Assembly: GCA_020055645.1 (NCBI GenBank)
Contig: CM034546.1
Coordinates: forward strand, 76,756,001-76,820,000
Direction: 5' to 3'
From: Tomocerus qinae
Lineage: Eukaryota > Arthropoda > Collembola > Entomobryomorpha > Tomoceridae
DNA length: 64,000 nucleotides
Shown here: piece by piece, positions 12,382-24,376 of the stretch
Layout of the letters: every line of letters starts with the position of its first letter
Position numbering within the stretch: position 1 is the stretch's first letter
Notes under the pieces: model-generated
Seen by the model: only the letters and a program-made list of their open reading frames with translations
Told to the model about the DNA's origin: nothing
Databases searched by the model: none
Position numbers and translations under genes: made by a program

Positions 12382-13152
12382 TCTATAAGCAGTGTTGTGC
12401 AGTGGTTAAAACCACTAGTGGTCATAATGGCCATAATGGTCAAAATGGCCTGGTCAAAATGAAATTGAAAAGTGGGCAAAATGGTCAAAATGGAATTTGG
12501 GGCACTGTGAAACTACATTAAAGCCAAGGAGGCTACGTAGTTCCGCAGATGTACGAATTGCTGTTTACATTTTACGAGTACTTTTTATGACCAGTATGAC
12601 AATAATTTCATTTTGTAGCATTCGGTATTTAAAATTTCAGTTTAAATTCATGACGGGCACATTAAATAATAAAAATTACATTCTCAGAAGTATATTCTCG
12701 ATTGTAAGGCAACATAATTCTTACATCGTACCTGTGATGTATCTAGAGAAATTTAAAATACCTATTTCTGACTCCGACTTAGGATTTCTGTAGTAGGAGG
12801 TTACATAAGTTAATATTTCGTAGCCAATTTAAGAGGACATGCAGTGCAGATATAACCATCCAGTCATAATATTCATTATTATTATCCTAAATATGCTTAG
12901 TTGAGTATTTATTTGACTGAATTATGCTAAAGATCGTATTTCTATTGAAAATATTTGATATTCTATATAGTTAGGTACGATTTGTTATTCAAAACATATG
13001 ATAACAGTTTAAGTATTTAAAACAGGCGCGGGTCTAGTACACATGTGCAAGTGATGACGCGCATTTTGACCATTTTGACCATTTTGACCATTTTGACCAG
13101 TGGCCTGGTCAAAATGCAAAAAAGTGGTCATTAGTACAACACTGTCTATAAG
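12382..13152. mobile_element. hAT-type non-autonomous element, 755 bp
   Basis: The element spans 12390-13144, with inverted ends CAGTGTTGTGC and GTACAACACTG and an 8-bp target duplication TCTATAAG (12382-12389, 13145-13152). Near both ends there are runs of the unit TGACCATTT or its complement, including about four head-to-tail ATTTTGACC copies at 13062-13100. No transposase remains. Confidence 0.9.
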
Positions 13153-13728
13153 GTCTATAAGCATGTCTTTTTACCGAGTATAAATTCGGCATGGCGTAAA
13201 TTATTTTCAGATGCCGCATACCGTAAATGCCGTAAAATGAGTTACATAAGACATGGCATAGACAGTTTAATGGTAATATATCCAACTAATTGAAGGACAA
13301 AAAATATAATTTCGACGATTTTAAGTGACAACTCTTATATAAGTTATAAAATGAGTTTTCACTTTTCAAGGTTTTTCAGCCACTATAACTGGCATGGCAT
13401 ATTATACAGATGTTAATACACAATATTGATGTATGAAAGCACTTTTAGCGTCCCATTTCTCACTTCCCACATCAATTTATGTATAAAAGCAGCTAAAAAC
13501 GTAAAAAATAAATTACAGCATTTACGGCATGCCGCAAAATACCAACTTCCGTAAATTGAATTTACGGCACAATCGACATCGACACCTTGGTCTTTTACAG
13601 AAATATTGGGATTGACAAGGCCGAAACTAGAAAAATAATCCTTACTCCATTTTTTTCAACTAAATTTGCACACCCTGCAATGTTGTACCCATTTTTGCTT
13701 TCAATACATTTTTATATATAGTGTTAAT

Positions 13729-13883
13729 TAATGTTTTAAATAATGTACCCCAAACCAGTTTACCCGACGTCCACCACACGCAATGTGCTTTTGACGGGTT
13801 TCTTCCAAAGTTACCCGATATTGGCACTTTGATTATAGTGGACTTCGGGTAAACTGCTTTGGGGTACATTATTAAAAACATTA
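13729..13883. mobile_element. TA-flanked hairpin MITE, copy 1
   Basis: Nearly palindromic 151-bp element (13731-13881) bounded by TA dinucleotides. Its ends are ATGTTTTAAATAATGTACCC and the inverse GGGTACATTATTAAAAACAT. The same family occurs at 57279-57366. A TA target and hairpin form suggest mobilisation by a Tc1/mariner-type transposase. Confidence 0.8.
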
Positions 13884-14537
13884 TAAGTAATCAAATGAAA
13901 AAATTGGACTGCGCCCATTGGGCTGAAGTAAGGCTGAGAGAAAAATCTTTAAACTCGGGCTATGAAATACACATGGCATACCAGTCCCCGCTTTCGAGTA
14001 ACAAAACCTTTCTTATTTAAGCAATAACATTAATATGTTAGGATTTTCCCTCTGCCTTACTCCAGCCGCACATTGCGACTTGCGACGCTTAATTTATGAT
14101 TAATTAATTACTTAATTACTAATTAATTAAATACTTAATTTAAGCCTTGAGTTTTAGTCAAAATCGAAGGTATTATTTGCTGTCTTTACGGTTAATGGGT
14201 ACAATGATAAGAACAACTTGTATATCTAAATTTTTTATTTATTTGGAACGCTAAATACTATAAATACGTAGACAACGTAGACAGTAGATATTATATCGAA
14301 ATTATTCATACTTAAATATTATACTTAATGGTATATTTATGCATCGCTATACTCTTATCTCGCATAAGAGTGCCACTATTCTTATAAAATATTTATTTTG
14401 TGAATAATATTTCCATATCAAATATTTACTTTACCTTATATGAATACATTATTACTCCATTCTGGGATTTATGTTGCAAGGCTCCATATTCAAATAGTTT
14501 TGATTAGCATATAGCTGTACATAGTAATTTTTAAATA

Positions 14538-17500
14538 ATGGACAATTCTCAGCATCAAAAATTCGGTGAATTTATTAGAGCCCGACTCCCGCATCTGGCA
14601 GGAAATACTTTGGTAGATGAAAACTTTCTAGATATTTTACTGAAAGCCAAATGTTTGTCTGCTACTGGGAGAGATAGAATTGTGAGTAAACTTTATTTAC
14701 TAACTACATAGTTCATATACTTAATTGACTTTAAATTAGCATAACATTTTCCAAAAATTAATACTTAAACTTTCATATTTTTTCAAAATATGATTCTAGA
14801 TCAAGCCAAAGCAAAACGAAATTGCTCCTTTTTTAATCTAAAAATACTTTTTCTCTTCCATTTAGTTAACTGAAAAAGTAAAGTACACCAGAAGTTCCAA
14901 TTTTTACACGGAGGAAGTGGTCAAACGCGGACCGTCTACTCTTTCCCATATAATTGATGCTTTGAGACAAACAGAACAAAATACTTTGGCTGATGATTTG
15001 GAAAAGGAAGGGTGTGAATTTCTTGACAACATTTCTTCCTCTTCTTCCACCACAAATTCCTCCGTTCAAAACTCGGACGCCAGAAAATTATCCTTTAAAC
15101 AGACATCCAATGCATCTTCCAGTGAACCTTCTACTTCTACAACCGTATCACCAGCTCAGCCATCACCGACAAAGAAACTATTAAAATTTCGATTTCCTTG
15201 CGGTTCTGAATCAAATCCCAATGCGGATTTGTATGCATCTGGAATTCTGACAGTAAGGAAATATAGAAAATAAATGAAATAATTCTAGAGAAATAGAAAT
15301 ACTACCTCTAATTTAATATTATATCCTTATATTATTTAATTTTGAACGTGATCGTTTAATTCCTTTTAAGAAGTTCTATAATAATATGCAGAACATAGGG
15401 ACAAACTTGATTGAATAATTGGTAGCAGGAATAATCAATGGGGATTCAATAAAGGTTTTGTTTTTAATTTGCAACTGGTTTGCTGTATTTACAGAAATAT
15501 CGGATCGACTCTACCCCAAGAGGATACGCGTTGATTATTAACATAATACAATTTAACACTGACACTAACACTTTTAGAGATGGAGCTAAACACGATAGTG
15601 AACAACTCGGTCAGCTATTAACAGATTTTGGCTACGCGGTGTGTCCCATTGAAGATTTATCATCAAAAGTAATTTTGATTTTTATTAAATGCTTTTTGTA
15701 CCTCGTTGGTTATTTTGAATACTATTTATTCATAAAGTGTGCAAATGTTTTGTTGGAATTTATATTATTTTCTAGTTATTTGCACTTCAAACATTTTCAG
15801 CTATATTGAAACCTAACTTGAATATTCAAAGCATTTTATGTATCGGTATTGTAATATTATGTTTCAGTAAAAAATGACGTATAAGAAGTAATTTATCAGA
15901 AATAATTATTTTAAGTCATCGGGTGTATTAAGTAAAGATAAAAAATTATTACATGGTCAATTTTTTAGGAATCGAACCTGAGTACTTTCGATTTCCGGTT
16001 TACTCATATCACCAAGTCGTCATCCGACCATACTAATGTATGATCTATTTTTTACTTTACTTAAGTAACTCTGTTGGCTACTATGATAATGAATTGGTGA
16101 TATAAGTAGACCGGAAATCGAAAGTACTCAGGTTCGATTCCTAAATTGACCATCAAATAATTTTTGTCTTTACTTAATACACCCGATGGCTTAAAATTCT
16201 TATTTCTTACAAACAGAACGGGTTTGTAAGTACTTTAATTAAAGTAATTTATCATTATTTATTCATTTATTTGTGAAAGTGATATTCATATTTTAGTCAA
16301 CTATTTGAATTATTATATCCGGATAGGATTTCTTTGAAGTCATCGACGAGTTCCTGGAAAACTTCAAAGAAAATCCTGTCGACAGCTGCATCGTGTCAAT
16401 TATGACTCATGGAGATCATGAAGATCTGATCATGACGAGTGACAGAGCATTAATCAGTGTCAAACAAATTTTGGAAAAATTTAATAATGTCAACTGTCCT
16501 CAACTAAATGGGAAGCCAAAGATATTCTTCATGCAGCACTGCCGGTTTGCACATTTATATTTCTATATTTAACGATCCTACGCAACAAGTAAACATGACC
16601 TTCAATAATTTACCCTCTAAAAACAGATATTTAATTATCTTAGACATATTTTACCATAAGTGGATCATTTTTCGTACATCCTAAGATTAATGGTAGTTAT
16701 AATATTAATAATATATAATAATTACTAAAATAGGAACTCTTATAATATTAAAGGGTAGATAATGTGTATTGGTGTAATTAGTTTTGCTAATCAAAAATTC
16801 TTATTAAGTATTAAGTCACACACAAGCACGTATCCAGAGGGGAGGCCGGGGTATACAGAAAGAGACGATTTTTTGTCAAACAGGGCTAAAAATCCAAAAA
16901 AATCGCTCGTTTTACCAATATATATGTGTGCCCCCCCCCCCTTCGTCAAATTCCTGGATACGTGCCTGGTTACACATGTTTATATGTTAAGTTTTAGATA
17001 AAAACATAATGCTAGCAAGCTTGCATATTTTGCTATGATGTCATCTAAAAAGGTATTTATTTGTTTTAGTGGTGATCAAACTGACAAAGGAGCCTCCACG
17101 GTTGTTTTTGATGCAATTCCAAAGCTAGCACCACCAGAGCACGTAAGGATTAAATTTCTGTAGAATACCATTTATTTACAGCATCCTGCACATTTTATAA
17201 TATTACAGTTGTATATTATTCGCTTCCCAATTGCAGTTTTATTTTAACTTCTTTTATTTACCGATTCAAAGGGTCGTCTAATAACTGTTCCAACTTGGAC
17301 GGATATGCTTGTCTGCTATTCTACACTTGAAGGTTTGTTTCAATTCTAACTATTAAAGTAGTTATAGAAAAATTGAAAATATATAAATATTTAAGCCAAA
17401 TGTCAATTGTATTACTCAGAAAAGAAGAATAAAATTATAAAATATAATTATTACATTACATTGAATTATCAGAAAGCAAAGGCAGCAACTTATTATGATG

Positions 17501-17859
17501 TCTGAAATCTAATTATTTTTGTAGGATATTATTCATTCAGGGAAAAGGACAAGGGGACATGGTTCATTCAAATCCTGTGTGAAGTATTTAGAAAGTATTC
17601 AAAGAAACTGGATATCTGCAAGTTGCTCAATTTGGTAAGCTCTCTCTGACTGCTATGTTGTGTTTATACTTCGCTTCATAATAAAAGTCCAATAATACTT
17701 AAAAATAATGTAATGTCAAAGGTCGCAAAGGAAATGATGGGAAGAAGAACTGGACCGGTACAGACCTCAGAAAGCTTTGCTGAAACAGGTCTGAAACAAA
17801 TATGTCCTTATTACAATATCGGCTTCACAAGTGATTTCTACTTTCAAACTCAGAGTTAG
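14538..17859 (+). CDS. CARD-containing initiator-type caspase, copy B (intact)
   Basis: Cysteine protease of the apoptotic/inflammatory caspase family, cytosolic, laid out like caspase-9 or Dronc. Exons: 14538-14681, 14866-15252, 15495-15668, 16327-16544, 17070-17142, 17272-17332, 17525-17634 and 17722-17859. All have GT-AG borders and keep frame, giving 434 residues. The CARD is about 1-95 (FGEFIRARLPHLAG, LDILLKAKCLSATGRDRI, GPSTLSHIIDALRQ), followed by a Ser/Thr-rich linker. The p20 part starts near 178 (YRIDSTPRGYALIIN) with catalytic His263 (SIMTHGD) and Cys307 in QHCRGDQTDKG. The p10 part has VPTWTDMLVCYSTLEGYYSF and ends in ICPYYNIGFTSDFYF. The usual active site is QACRG or a close variant, so a His before the Cys is unusual; copy A shares it. 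The gene is a tandem duplicate of copy A and converges tail to tail with the GH31 gene. Confidence 0.88.
15897..16206. repeat. Inverted pair of tRNA-like (SINE-type) sequences in a caspase B intron
   Basis: Two arms of about 115 bp (15897-16014 and 16093-16206) are nearly exact reverse complements, separated by a spacer of about 80 bp. Read outward from the centre, each arm carries a tRNA-like tract: TTGGTGATATAAGTA, then CCGGAAATCGA, then a perfect B-box-like GGTTCGATTCC. This resembles the anticodon-arm-to-T-arm half of a tRNA of the serine/leucine kind. It cannot fold as a normal tRNA, because the acceptor stem and D arm are not evident. I read it as two tRNA-derived SINE copies in head-to-head inversion or as one fold-back element. 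Confidence 0.65.
16815..16976. mobile_element. hAT-type MITE in a caspase B intron
   Basis: Element 16823-16968 with ends CAAGCACGTATCCAG and CTGGATACGTGCCTG. The imperfect 8-bp target duplication is GTCACACA/GTTACACA. It belongs to the same family as 60073-60258 and contains a C10-11 tract. Confidence 0.85.
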
Positions 17860-18111
17860 AAGATTTTTAATATGTACATATCTCAAATGTACACAATGTA
17901 CCAACTAAAAAGCATTTTATTAAGTTAGCCATGTTTGTGTTCTGTCTTTAGGACATATTAACGAATTAAAAAAGGCATTATGCGCTTAAGTAATTGGATT
18001 ATATCTGTACAAATTCATAATGGAATTAAAATAATATTCAACTGAGATCAATTTTACAAACGACCTTTAATTTTTATTTGAATTACTTAGTTAACATTCT
18101 CTACCATTTTG

Positions 18112-21107
18112 CTATAAGAATTTGCTATAGATTTCTTGAAAGAGAATAGACCAGGGAGAATTACGGCGATAAAACACAGGAGTGTATCCTAATGGACTTG
18201 ATACCGTGACATTAATTGGTCCTGTGTGGATTGTTTTATTAGTGTCCCATATATGAATCCAATCATCAGGAGGTAAATAAACGGTTCTTTCTTCCTGCAA
18301 AAAATAAAATATAGAATTAAATTTGCAGACTAGGCATACATTTCGAAGCCATCTTTAAAGAAAGTTTTTTTTATTATGCGAGCATATATTCATAGTATAG
18401 CATCTATCTAAATGAAACAACTTACATCTCCAGGATGTAATACAGGCGCCACTAACAAATCATCTCCGTACAAATACTCATAATCCTGAAGAAAACTTTC
18501 AGGATCGGATTCGTACTGCAAAAACAAAGGTCTCATAACAGGTATCCCATGCATACTATTTTGTCTCACTGCAGCTCTGGAATAATTGCTGAGCGTTTTA
18601 AATATCTGAGTTAGACGTGCAAATCGAGTCCAAGTGTCCGCATCTGAATAGACTTGGTGGTTAGCTCCAGGCTGATTTCCTAACATTTAGTAAGGATCAT
18701 AATATTTACTTGATGGCGTCAATTGCTTCTTGTATTAATTAATATAAAATATTTCATTTTCCTCACCTTCGTGGGTTCTCATTACGGGAGTGAATACTGC
18801 ATACTCCGCTGATCTTAAAAACAACTCTTTTGACCTTGTAAGATTTAGAGCCTGTATGGTAGTAAAGCCTCCAATGTCAAAGTGAAACAATCCCATCCCA
18901 CTCATAGCAGCTGAGAAAGCTGGCAAAAATACATTTCAAACGTTCTTAAATCTCTAGATATACTTATACTATAAGACCTAAAATAAGTAGAGCAATAAAA
19001 TACGGAACATTCAGAGCTAGAAATAATTAATACGTAATCCTTGAAAGAAGAAAAATGTCACTTTTTCTGTAATCTGAAACAACTTTTATAAGTTTCAAGC
19101 TACACAATTTGACTTTGAATGATGAACGCGAGTATTTACTGAAAACAACCAATCCAATTAACCAACTACCAGGCTCAAATGCATTTAAAAGCGAGAAAGA
19201 ATGCAAATCACTAAGTGACATATCTAAAACATGTAAATATTTCTCACCAGCAGTTATAGTCGAAGGGAGTCCATCAGACAAACTCCAATCCACATTTTGA
19301 TCACCACCCCACAACATGGTAGAATATCGAGAAGCGTCGGATCCACCTGATCGGGTCCAAAACATTGTTTCGTTTAACTTTCCAGCTTCTTCAACAGCTT
19401 CTCTAAAAATTCCCAAAACATAACATTAAACTTGAAATATGTTATTAGACTGCCAATAATTATCTTTATTCTCATAATACGTACCTATTCAGTTTGGCCC
19501 AGAGCATAGGTAATAAATTATGTCTTTCCTGAGCAGTTAAACTAACGGAGGAGTTTGCAGTAGTAGAATTGAGTGGCGTGTATTCTCCAAAGTCAGCCAT
19601 CCATCCACCAAATCCCATTGCAAGTAGATTGTCCTTAATAATCCTCTTGTACCAATTCACAGCCTCTGGATTCCAAAAGTCAACCGTTCCACAAAAGAAC
19701 TGTCCAAAGTCCTGGATATAAGTCTCATTTACATTGTTTTCTTCCCTTAGGAAATATCCCATGGAGTCTCCCTCTTTGAAAACATCTCCTTCAATATTCA
19801 GTGAAGGATTTATATAGCTCAAGACCCGAATCCCTTTATCGGCCTTCAACTCTGGAATAACTCTGTCCAAATCCGGGTACCATTCTTCGTTCCATGCCCA
19901 ATTCCAGAAAACCCGGGTTCCGAAAGAAGTTGTGATTTTTCCAGACCAATCCTGGATCCACATAGCACTCAGAGCTACTCCGTGGTCTTCTGCTTCGGAA
20001 ATATATTGCAGCATTTTATCTGTCCCACCTTGTACTCCTAAAATCGCTCCGGACGAAACCCATTCAGGAAGTTCTGGTTGACGACCAAAGATCTTACTTA
20101 CATTCTGTACTAAACTCATCAGACTGTTTTGATCTACAACTAAATATCCCTCGACACTATTTGATTGAACCGATATTTCTTTGTAGGTCGAATTTTCAAA
20201 GTTGAAAACTGAGTAGGCTGCACTTTCTAATACGAAAAGATGACGCGTACTCGAGACAAACGATGGCTGAGGCCAATAGGTAAAGTCGAAGTCACCTCCC
20301 GTTCCCGGTTCAAACAGCTCAATTATTTGCGTCAATAAATCCGATTGGTTTCGTCCAACTCCTGCAATGCCATAGATAGCATGGAAATAAAACAAAAATT
20401 TATAGAATAGCTATATCGTAATCCTGCCTATAGAATTTTAGATTTATTTTGAGAAATATTTATTGGCTAAACATTTAAAATTTTCTATATACCTTGTTCT
20501 CGGGTCCAAATGGTGTATTTATGTCCATTCATATTAAAATAGGAAAACTGTTCTCCTAGTCCATAAATGTACTCTGTATCTTCTGAAGGCAATCGGAAAA
20601 TAATTCTGTTGTAATGCGAGTTGTGGGAGACTACTTTGAAATGTAATCCCAACTCTACTTCGTTTTTCACGTCGCCATCCCAAAACTCAAATGTGACCTA
20701 CAATATTAATAAAATATCTGTAAGTATTAGTTTCCTTGTATTTAAAAAAGTATTTTTATTTTACAAAGAGACAATTAACTTACCGAAGTATTTTCGTTTT
20801 CTTCAAGGTTTGCAAGGTTTACAATCCATTTTGTATTGTTGGGTCCATTTTCCTCTCTCAAGGAAAAGCTGTTGAGCCCCAAAGGTTCGATTACATGACT
20901 TTCGTTGATTTTAAAATTTCCTTGATTTTCTTCAAAGGTAACATTAGTTCTAGAAATGTAGAAAGATGGGTTAGTATTGCTATGAGAAAATATCTCTGAC
21001 CCGTCTACAAAAACTTGGAAAGTTGTGGAAGAGTGATTAACTGTTATTTTTCCAGAAATGCACTTAAGAAGTATGCACAGTATTAAAAAACAGTGAAAAT
21101 TATTCAT
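18112..21107 (-). CDS. Secreted GH31 glycosidase of the sulfoquinovosidase (YihQ) type, seven exons
   Basis: Predicted role: releases sulfoquinovose from plant or algal sulfolipid headgroups (inference from signature residues). Exons: 21107-20784, 20697-20493, 20361-19485, 19402-19248, 18919-18767, 18679-18426 and 18294-18112, all GT-AG and in phase, giving 716 residues (the bacterial enzyme is about 680). A signal peptide covers 1-19 (MNNFHCFLILCILLKCISG). The GH31 hallmarks are GLGEQFSYFNMNG near 160, MWIQDWSG near 310, nucleophile Asp433 in GWMADFGEY, and acid/base Asp503 in LWGGDQNVDW. The segment SFGTRVFWNW keeps the R-x-x-W pair (R326, W329) that in YihQ contacts the sulfonate, as I recall it. 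Ordinary animal lysosomal or maltase GH31 enzymes lack the IQDW and GEY blocks seen here. Several N-x-S/T sites fit secretion. It could instead be a related alpha-glucosidase of unknown substrate. Confidence 0.85.
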
Positions 21108-22156
21108 TTTGTATACTAGCTAGATCGATCCAAGAAAGAACCCACAACACGAAAGCTAATGTTTCTCTAAACTCAATTCAATTGACAGTAATATATTTAG
21201 TGAAACGAACAAAAATAAAGATATAATGATTATTAATCATTATGACATGTCATTAAAATCTTTTTACAGGGCCGTAATACAAAGGTAACTTAGGTGGGTG
21301 AATAATAGGTGTTATACGTGTTAAAGGTGTTGAGTACTAATTAGCAACTTATCTTCCCTTAGGATATTAAATAATATTTTTGCTAATTAAAAGTTTCTTG
21401 TCAGGTCATTAATCAGCAAATGTCAATTTATTGATGGACGTAATAGTCAATAAACATTTAAACCATCATTAGTCATAATTTGGAAGTATCTGAAAAATTC
21501 ACAAAACTGTGGCCCGTTTATGCCTTCTTTTGGTTATGATTTTTAAAAGCAGTTATGTAACCTTACAGCTGTTTGCATAACTGAAGCATCCACTTGAAAG
21601 CTTGTTATTTCATTTATAATGGTATATCTCTCTCATTATTACAAGGTAAAGTAAGGCAGGTTGCCGGTTTTATGGTAAATATTATGTAACCATGAATCAA
21701 TTTATATAATGGGGAATGCCATATTATAATTGTTATATAATTGCATGTTAGTATACAATTGGACCTCACTAATTGTAACTCGTTAAGTTCAGTAGTATCA
21801 GAATTTTAGAAATAAAATTGAGTAAATCCACGAAAATAAGGTGTTTGGCTTTACTACTCAAATTGCCTGGTGTCAGATACTTAAGAACAGAGCTTATCCC
21901 CAGGAATTGCATCAAATAACAAAAAGAAGAGACAAAAATTTATTCCATCAAATTACAACAGTCAAGCAACTCATATCTTCTACTAGTGTAATGTAAAACA
22001 AACAGATAAAACAAATTACAAGGTCATCCATTCAAAACAAGACTCTTTGTTATTTACCAAGCTATGATAACATTGTTTTATTTTTATTTATCACTAGACT
22101 TATTCAAACAAAATATTACAATTATATTTTCTTTTCAGACTAGAACATTGGATAAT
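21108..22156. other. Spacer between the GH31 and ionotropic-receptor-like genes
   Basis: AT-rich sequence that must hold the GH31 promoter at its left end. The right end lies downstream of the receptor gene, which points the same way. I see no gene, RNA or clear transposon. Confidence 0.4.
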
Positions 22157-24376
22157 CTACTTTTGAAAGTTAAGGTATTTTCTTTGAAATATTTGGGACT
22201 TTTTTCTAAAGTAATAAGATGACAGAAGTTCATAGGAAAATATTATAATGCTAACAATCGCCATTGCCATGAACATGTAAAACAAAAACACAATTGAATC
22301 CATTTTAATATAACTTGTGTCGTGCTCTTGGAAATATTTAGTATTATTTTTGACAATAGATTTGAATCTACTCTCCGTAAAAATGGCATCCCACTTGACA
22401 AAAATCAAATAAATCCCTGAATTCATAAGATTAAGTAATTTCTGATACTGAAGTTCGTTGATTATGAAACTCCTTACTCTGAAATGAGTCGTTTGTAAAA
22501 CTAAATCTTTTCTCCCTTGTATATACTTCGAACTGTCAAAGACAAATTTGCCAATTAGTTTTATTTTAACGTTGAAATCAACATACGCCCTTTTGTGACA
22601 ACTTTTAAGAAAATCTAAAGCCATTCGATAGAAGTGGTAATCATAAAGATATTCAAATTCCGAACATCTAAAATGTGGCCAACCTAACATAAAATTACGA
22701 GGCAAAATAGATTTATTTCCTGTTTCAGTTTGATTAACGAAGCAGTTTGTCCAAGACCATTGAGTGGTCTCATTATTCTGAATCTTGTACTGGTGGAATA
22801 TTTGGGTAATTGAATTTTGGGTATCCGACAGGTTTCTTAACCCTGCATTTTGTGATTTCTTGCAATCTCTTAAAAGTACCGGGCCACAGTAATCTTCTGT
22901 GTAGTTAAGCTGATCAGATTTGCAAACTTCGTAGTTGAGAAAATTTTCTTTGACGTAACCCATTTGAGGAAAATTTAAAAATGTGCTATAGTCGGAAGAA
23001 ATTATAGAAAAATTATTAAGATCTTTAAATGACTCAATATTACTACTTATAGGGGATGGCGATGTAATTTCGCTTACAAATATTCCTTTGTATGAGTTAC
23101 TAAACACAATTGCTGCGAAAGACCACAGCCCATAGGTTAAAAATATTTTCCATTTGTTTGTCCCGCCCTTGTACAACAGACCAATACATTGTTCTATTAA
23201 CGGCGAAATAAAAACTACTAGATTTCGAACAAAAACATTACGGAAGTAAAATTTCGTCTCAAATTCATCAATCATTGCATAATAATGAGTTACAAATTCC
23301 TGTACCGAAATATACAACGATAAAACGAAACAGGAGGTGAAGATTAATATCCAGTAATTGAAACTGAAGGGATTGACATAAAATTCACAAGATGCTTCAA
23401 TAGAGACTCCAGCACAAGTCACAAAACTCCATCCTTCCATTCCAGTGGCTACAATAAAATCTTTCCAGAAATAAAAGTTATCTCTACCAAGCAGGTAAAA
23501 TATGCCATTTTGCCAGCGACTATTTTTTTCGGTGAGAATGTTAAAATCTTCCCATATGAATGACTGTATCACATCATCTAATTTCATTTTCTGTTTCTTC
23601 AGAGGAATAAATGGATTGATCCAATTCGCTCTGAATGTCGATTTATTAAATCCAACAGCTTCTTCTCCACAAGTTTGGACGAACTTTACTTCTTTTGCGA
23701 CGGAGTAATTTTCGACCACATTTCTAAAGTTAGAGGTTGAGCTAGAAATATTTCCGATTTCTCTTCCCTTTGAAATTATCAGCAATTCTTTTCCCCAGCA
23801 GACTTTATTCTTTCCATGCGGAAACATATAAGGACATCCTGCACAAGATATTTTTTGGTATTTTATTTCTGCCAAGTTTAAGTGATTTAGTTTCAATTTC
23901 TGCTCATCTATTTTTACACGTAAGTTCCATGATATTCCCGAAAACGTTTTATCTTCTTTTCCAAAAGGATCAGGGGAGATGTTGATCTGATAACCAAAGT
24001 TTTCATTACAGAAAGGATAATTCCTTCCTTTGTTAGATTGGGTTGATGTACTAGAATTATAATTATTGTAGCAAAAAAATGAAAAATCTTCAAATGGACT
24101 CTCAAATACCAGCACTACTCTTAAAAATGGAAAAATCCATTTTCTCATTACTGAAACTAAGGTTAATTGATTTGGTTGAATTATTAGTAGCGGAACATTT
24201 GTTCTCGCATTCAATTCAGGAGAATATTTCGTGTAAATAATTGTCACCGCACAGTCTTGAAAGGAATTTAAAATTTTATGAAGACCTACAATTTTTATAT
24301 TTTGAATGTTTTCAGTACATTCGGACGAAAATTTTAAAAATAAGAAAATAAATTCAAGTACAAATACAATTTTCAT
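22157..24376 (-). CDS. Ionotropic-receptor-like ligand-gated channel, intronless
   Basis: A 739-residue protein in one exon, resembling the divergent arthropod ionotropic receptors derived from glutamate receptors. A signal peptide (MKIVFVLEFIFLFLKFSSEC) precedes a long cysteine-containing extracellular part rich in N-glycosylation sites. A first membrane segment lies near 342-360 (YWILIFTSCFVLSLYISV). A pore/M2-like hydrophobic segment follows (FLTYGLWSFAAIVFSNSYKG). Then comes the S2 half of the ligand-binding region and a last membrane helix near the C-terminus (IVFLFYMFMAMAIVSIIIFS), with a short basic tail. In iGluR/IR proteins SYxGxxxSxLT-type motifs follow M3; here SNSYKGIFVSEITSP fits that place. 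It is probably a chemosensory receptor subunit. The ligand cannot be predicted. Confidence 0.7.
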   Translation of the reverse strand: MKIVFVLEFIFLFLKFSSECTENIQNIKIVGLHKILNSFQDCAVTIIYTKYSPELNARTNVPLLIIQPNQLTLVSVMRKWIFPFLRVVLVFESPFEDFSFFCYNNYNSSTSTQSNKGRNYPFCNENFGYQINISPDPFGKEDKTFSGISWNLRVKIDEQKLKLNHLNLAEIKYQKISCAGCPYMFPHGKNKVCWGKELLIISKGREIGNISSSTSNFRNVVENYSVAKEVKFVQTCGEEAVGFNKSTFRANWINPFIPLKKQKMKLDDVIQSFIWEDFNILTEKNSRWQNGIFYLLGRDNFYFWKDFIVATGMEGWSFVTCAGVSIEASCEFYVNPFSFNYWILIFTSCFVLSLYISVQEFVTHYYAMIDEFETKFYFRNVFVRNLVVFISPLIEQCIGLLYKGGTNKWKIFLTYGLWSFAAIVFSNSYKGIFVSEITSPSPISSNIESFKDLNNFSIISSDYSTFLNFPQMGYVKENFLNYEVCKSDQLNYTEDYCGPVLLRDCKKSQNAGLRNLSDTQNSITQIFHQYKIQNNETTQWSWTNCFVNQTETGNKSILPRNFMLGWPHFRCSEFEYLYDYHFYRMALDFLKSCHKRAYVDFNVKIKLIGKFVFDSSKYIQGRKDLVLQTTHFRVRSFIINELQYQKLLNLMNSGIYLIFVKWDAIFTESRFKSIVKNNTKYFQEHDTSYIKMDSIVFLFYMFMAMAIVSIIIFSYELLSSYYFRKKSQIFQRKYLNFQK

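Larger units (their letters stand above)
10536..14537. other. Spacer between the two caspase copies
   Basis: Four kilobases without a recognisable gene. It contains a hAT MITE (12390-13144) and a TA-flanked MITE (13731-13881), listed separately. Between about 13180 and 13575 there are several TTACGGCAT/ATGCCGTAA words in both orientations that look like another worn inverted-repeat element. Around 14100-14140 there is an ATTAATTAAT-rich stretch. The short open frames at 11926-12159 and 12497-12793 have no coding signs. Confidence 0.45.

Noticed and set aside
15960..16145. Possible functional tRNA genes
   Set aside because: Only the 3' half is tRNA-like; no acceptor stem or complete D arm could be traced.
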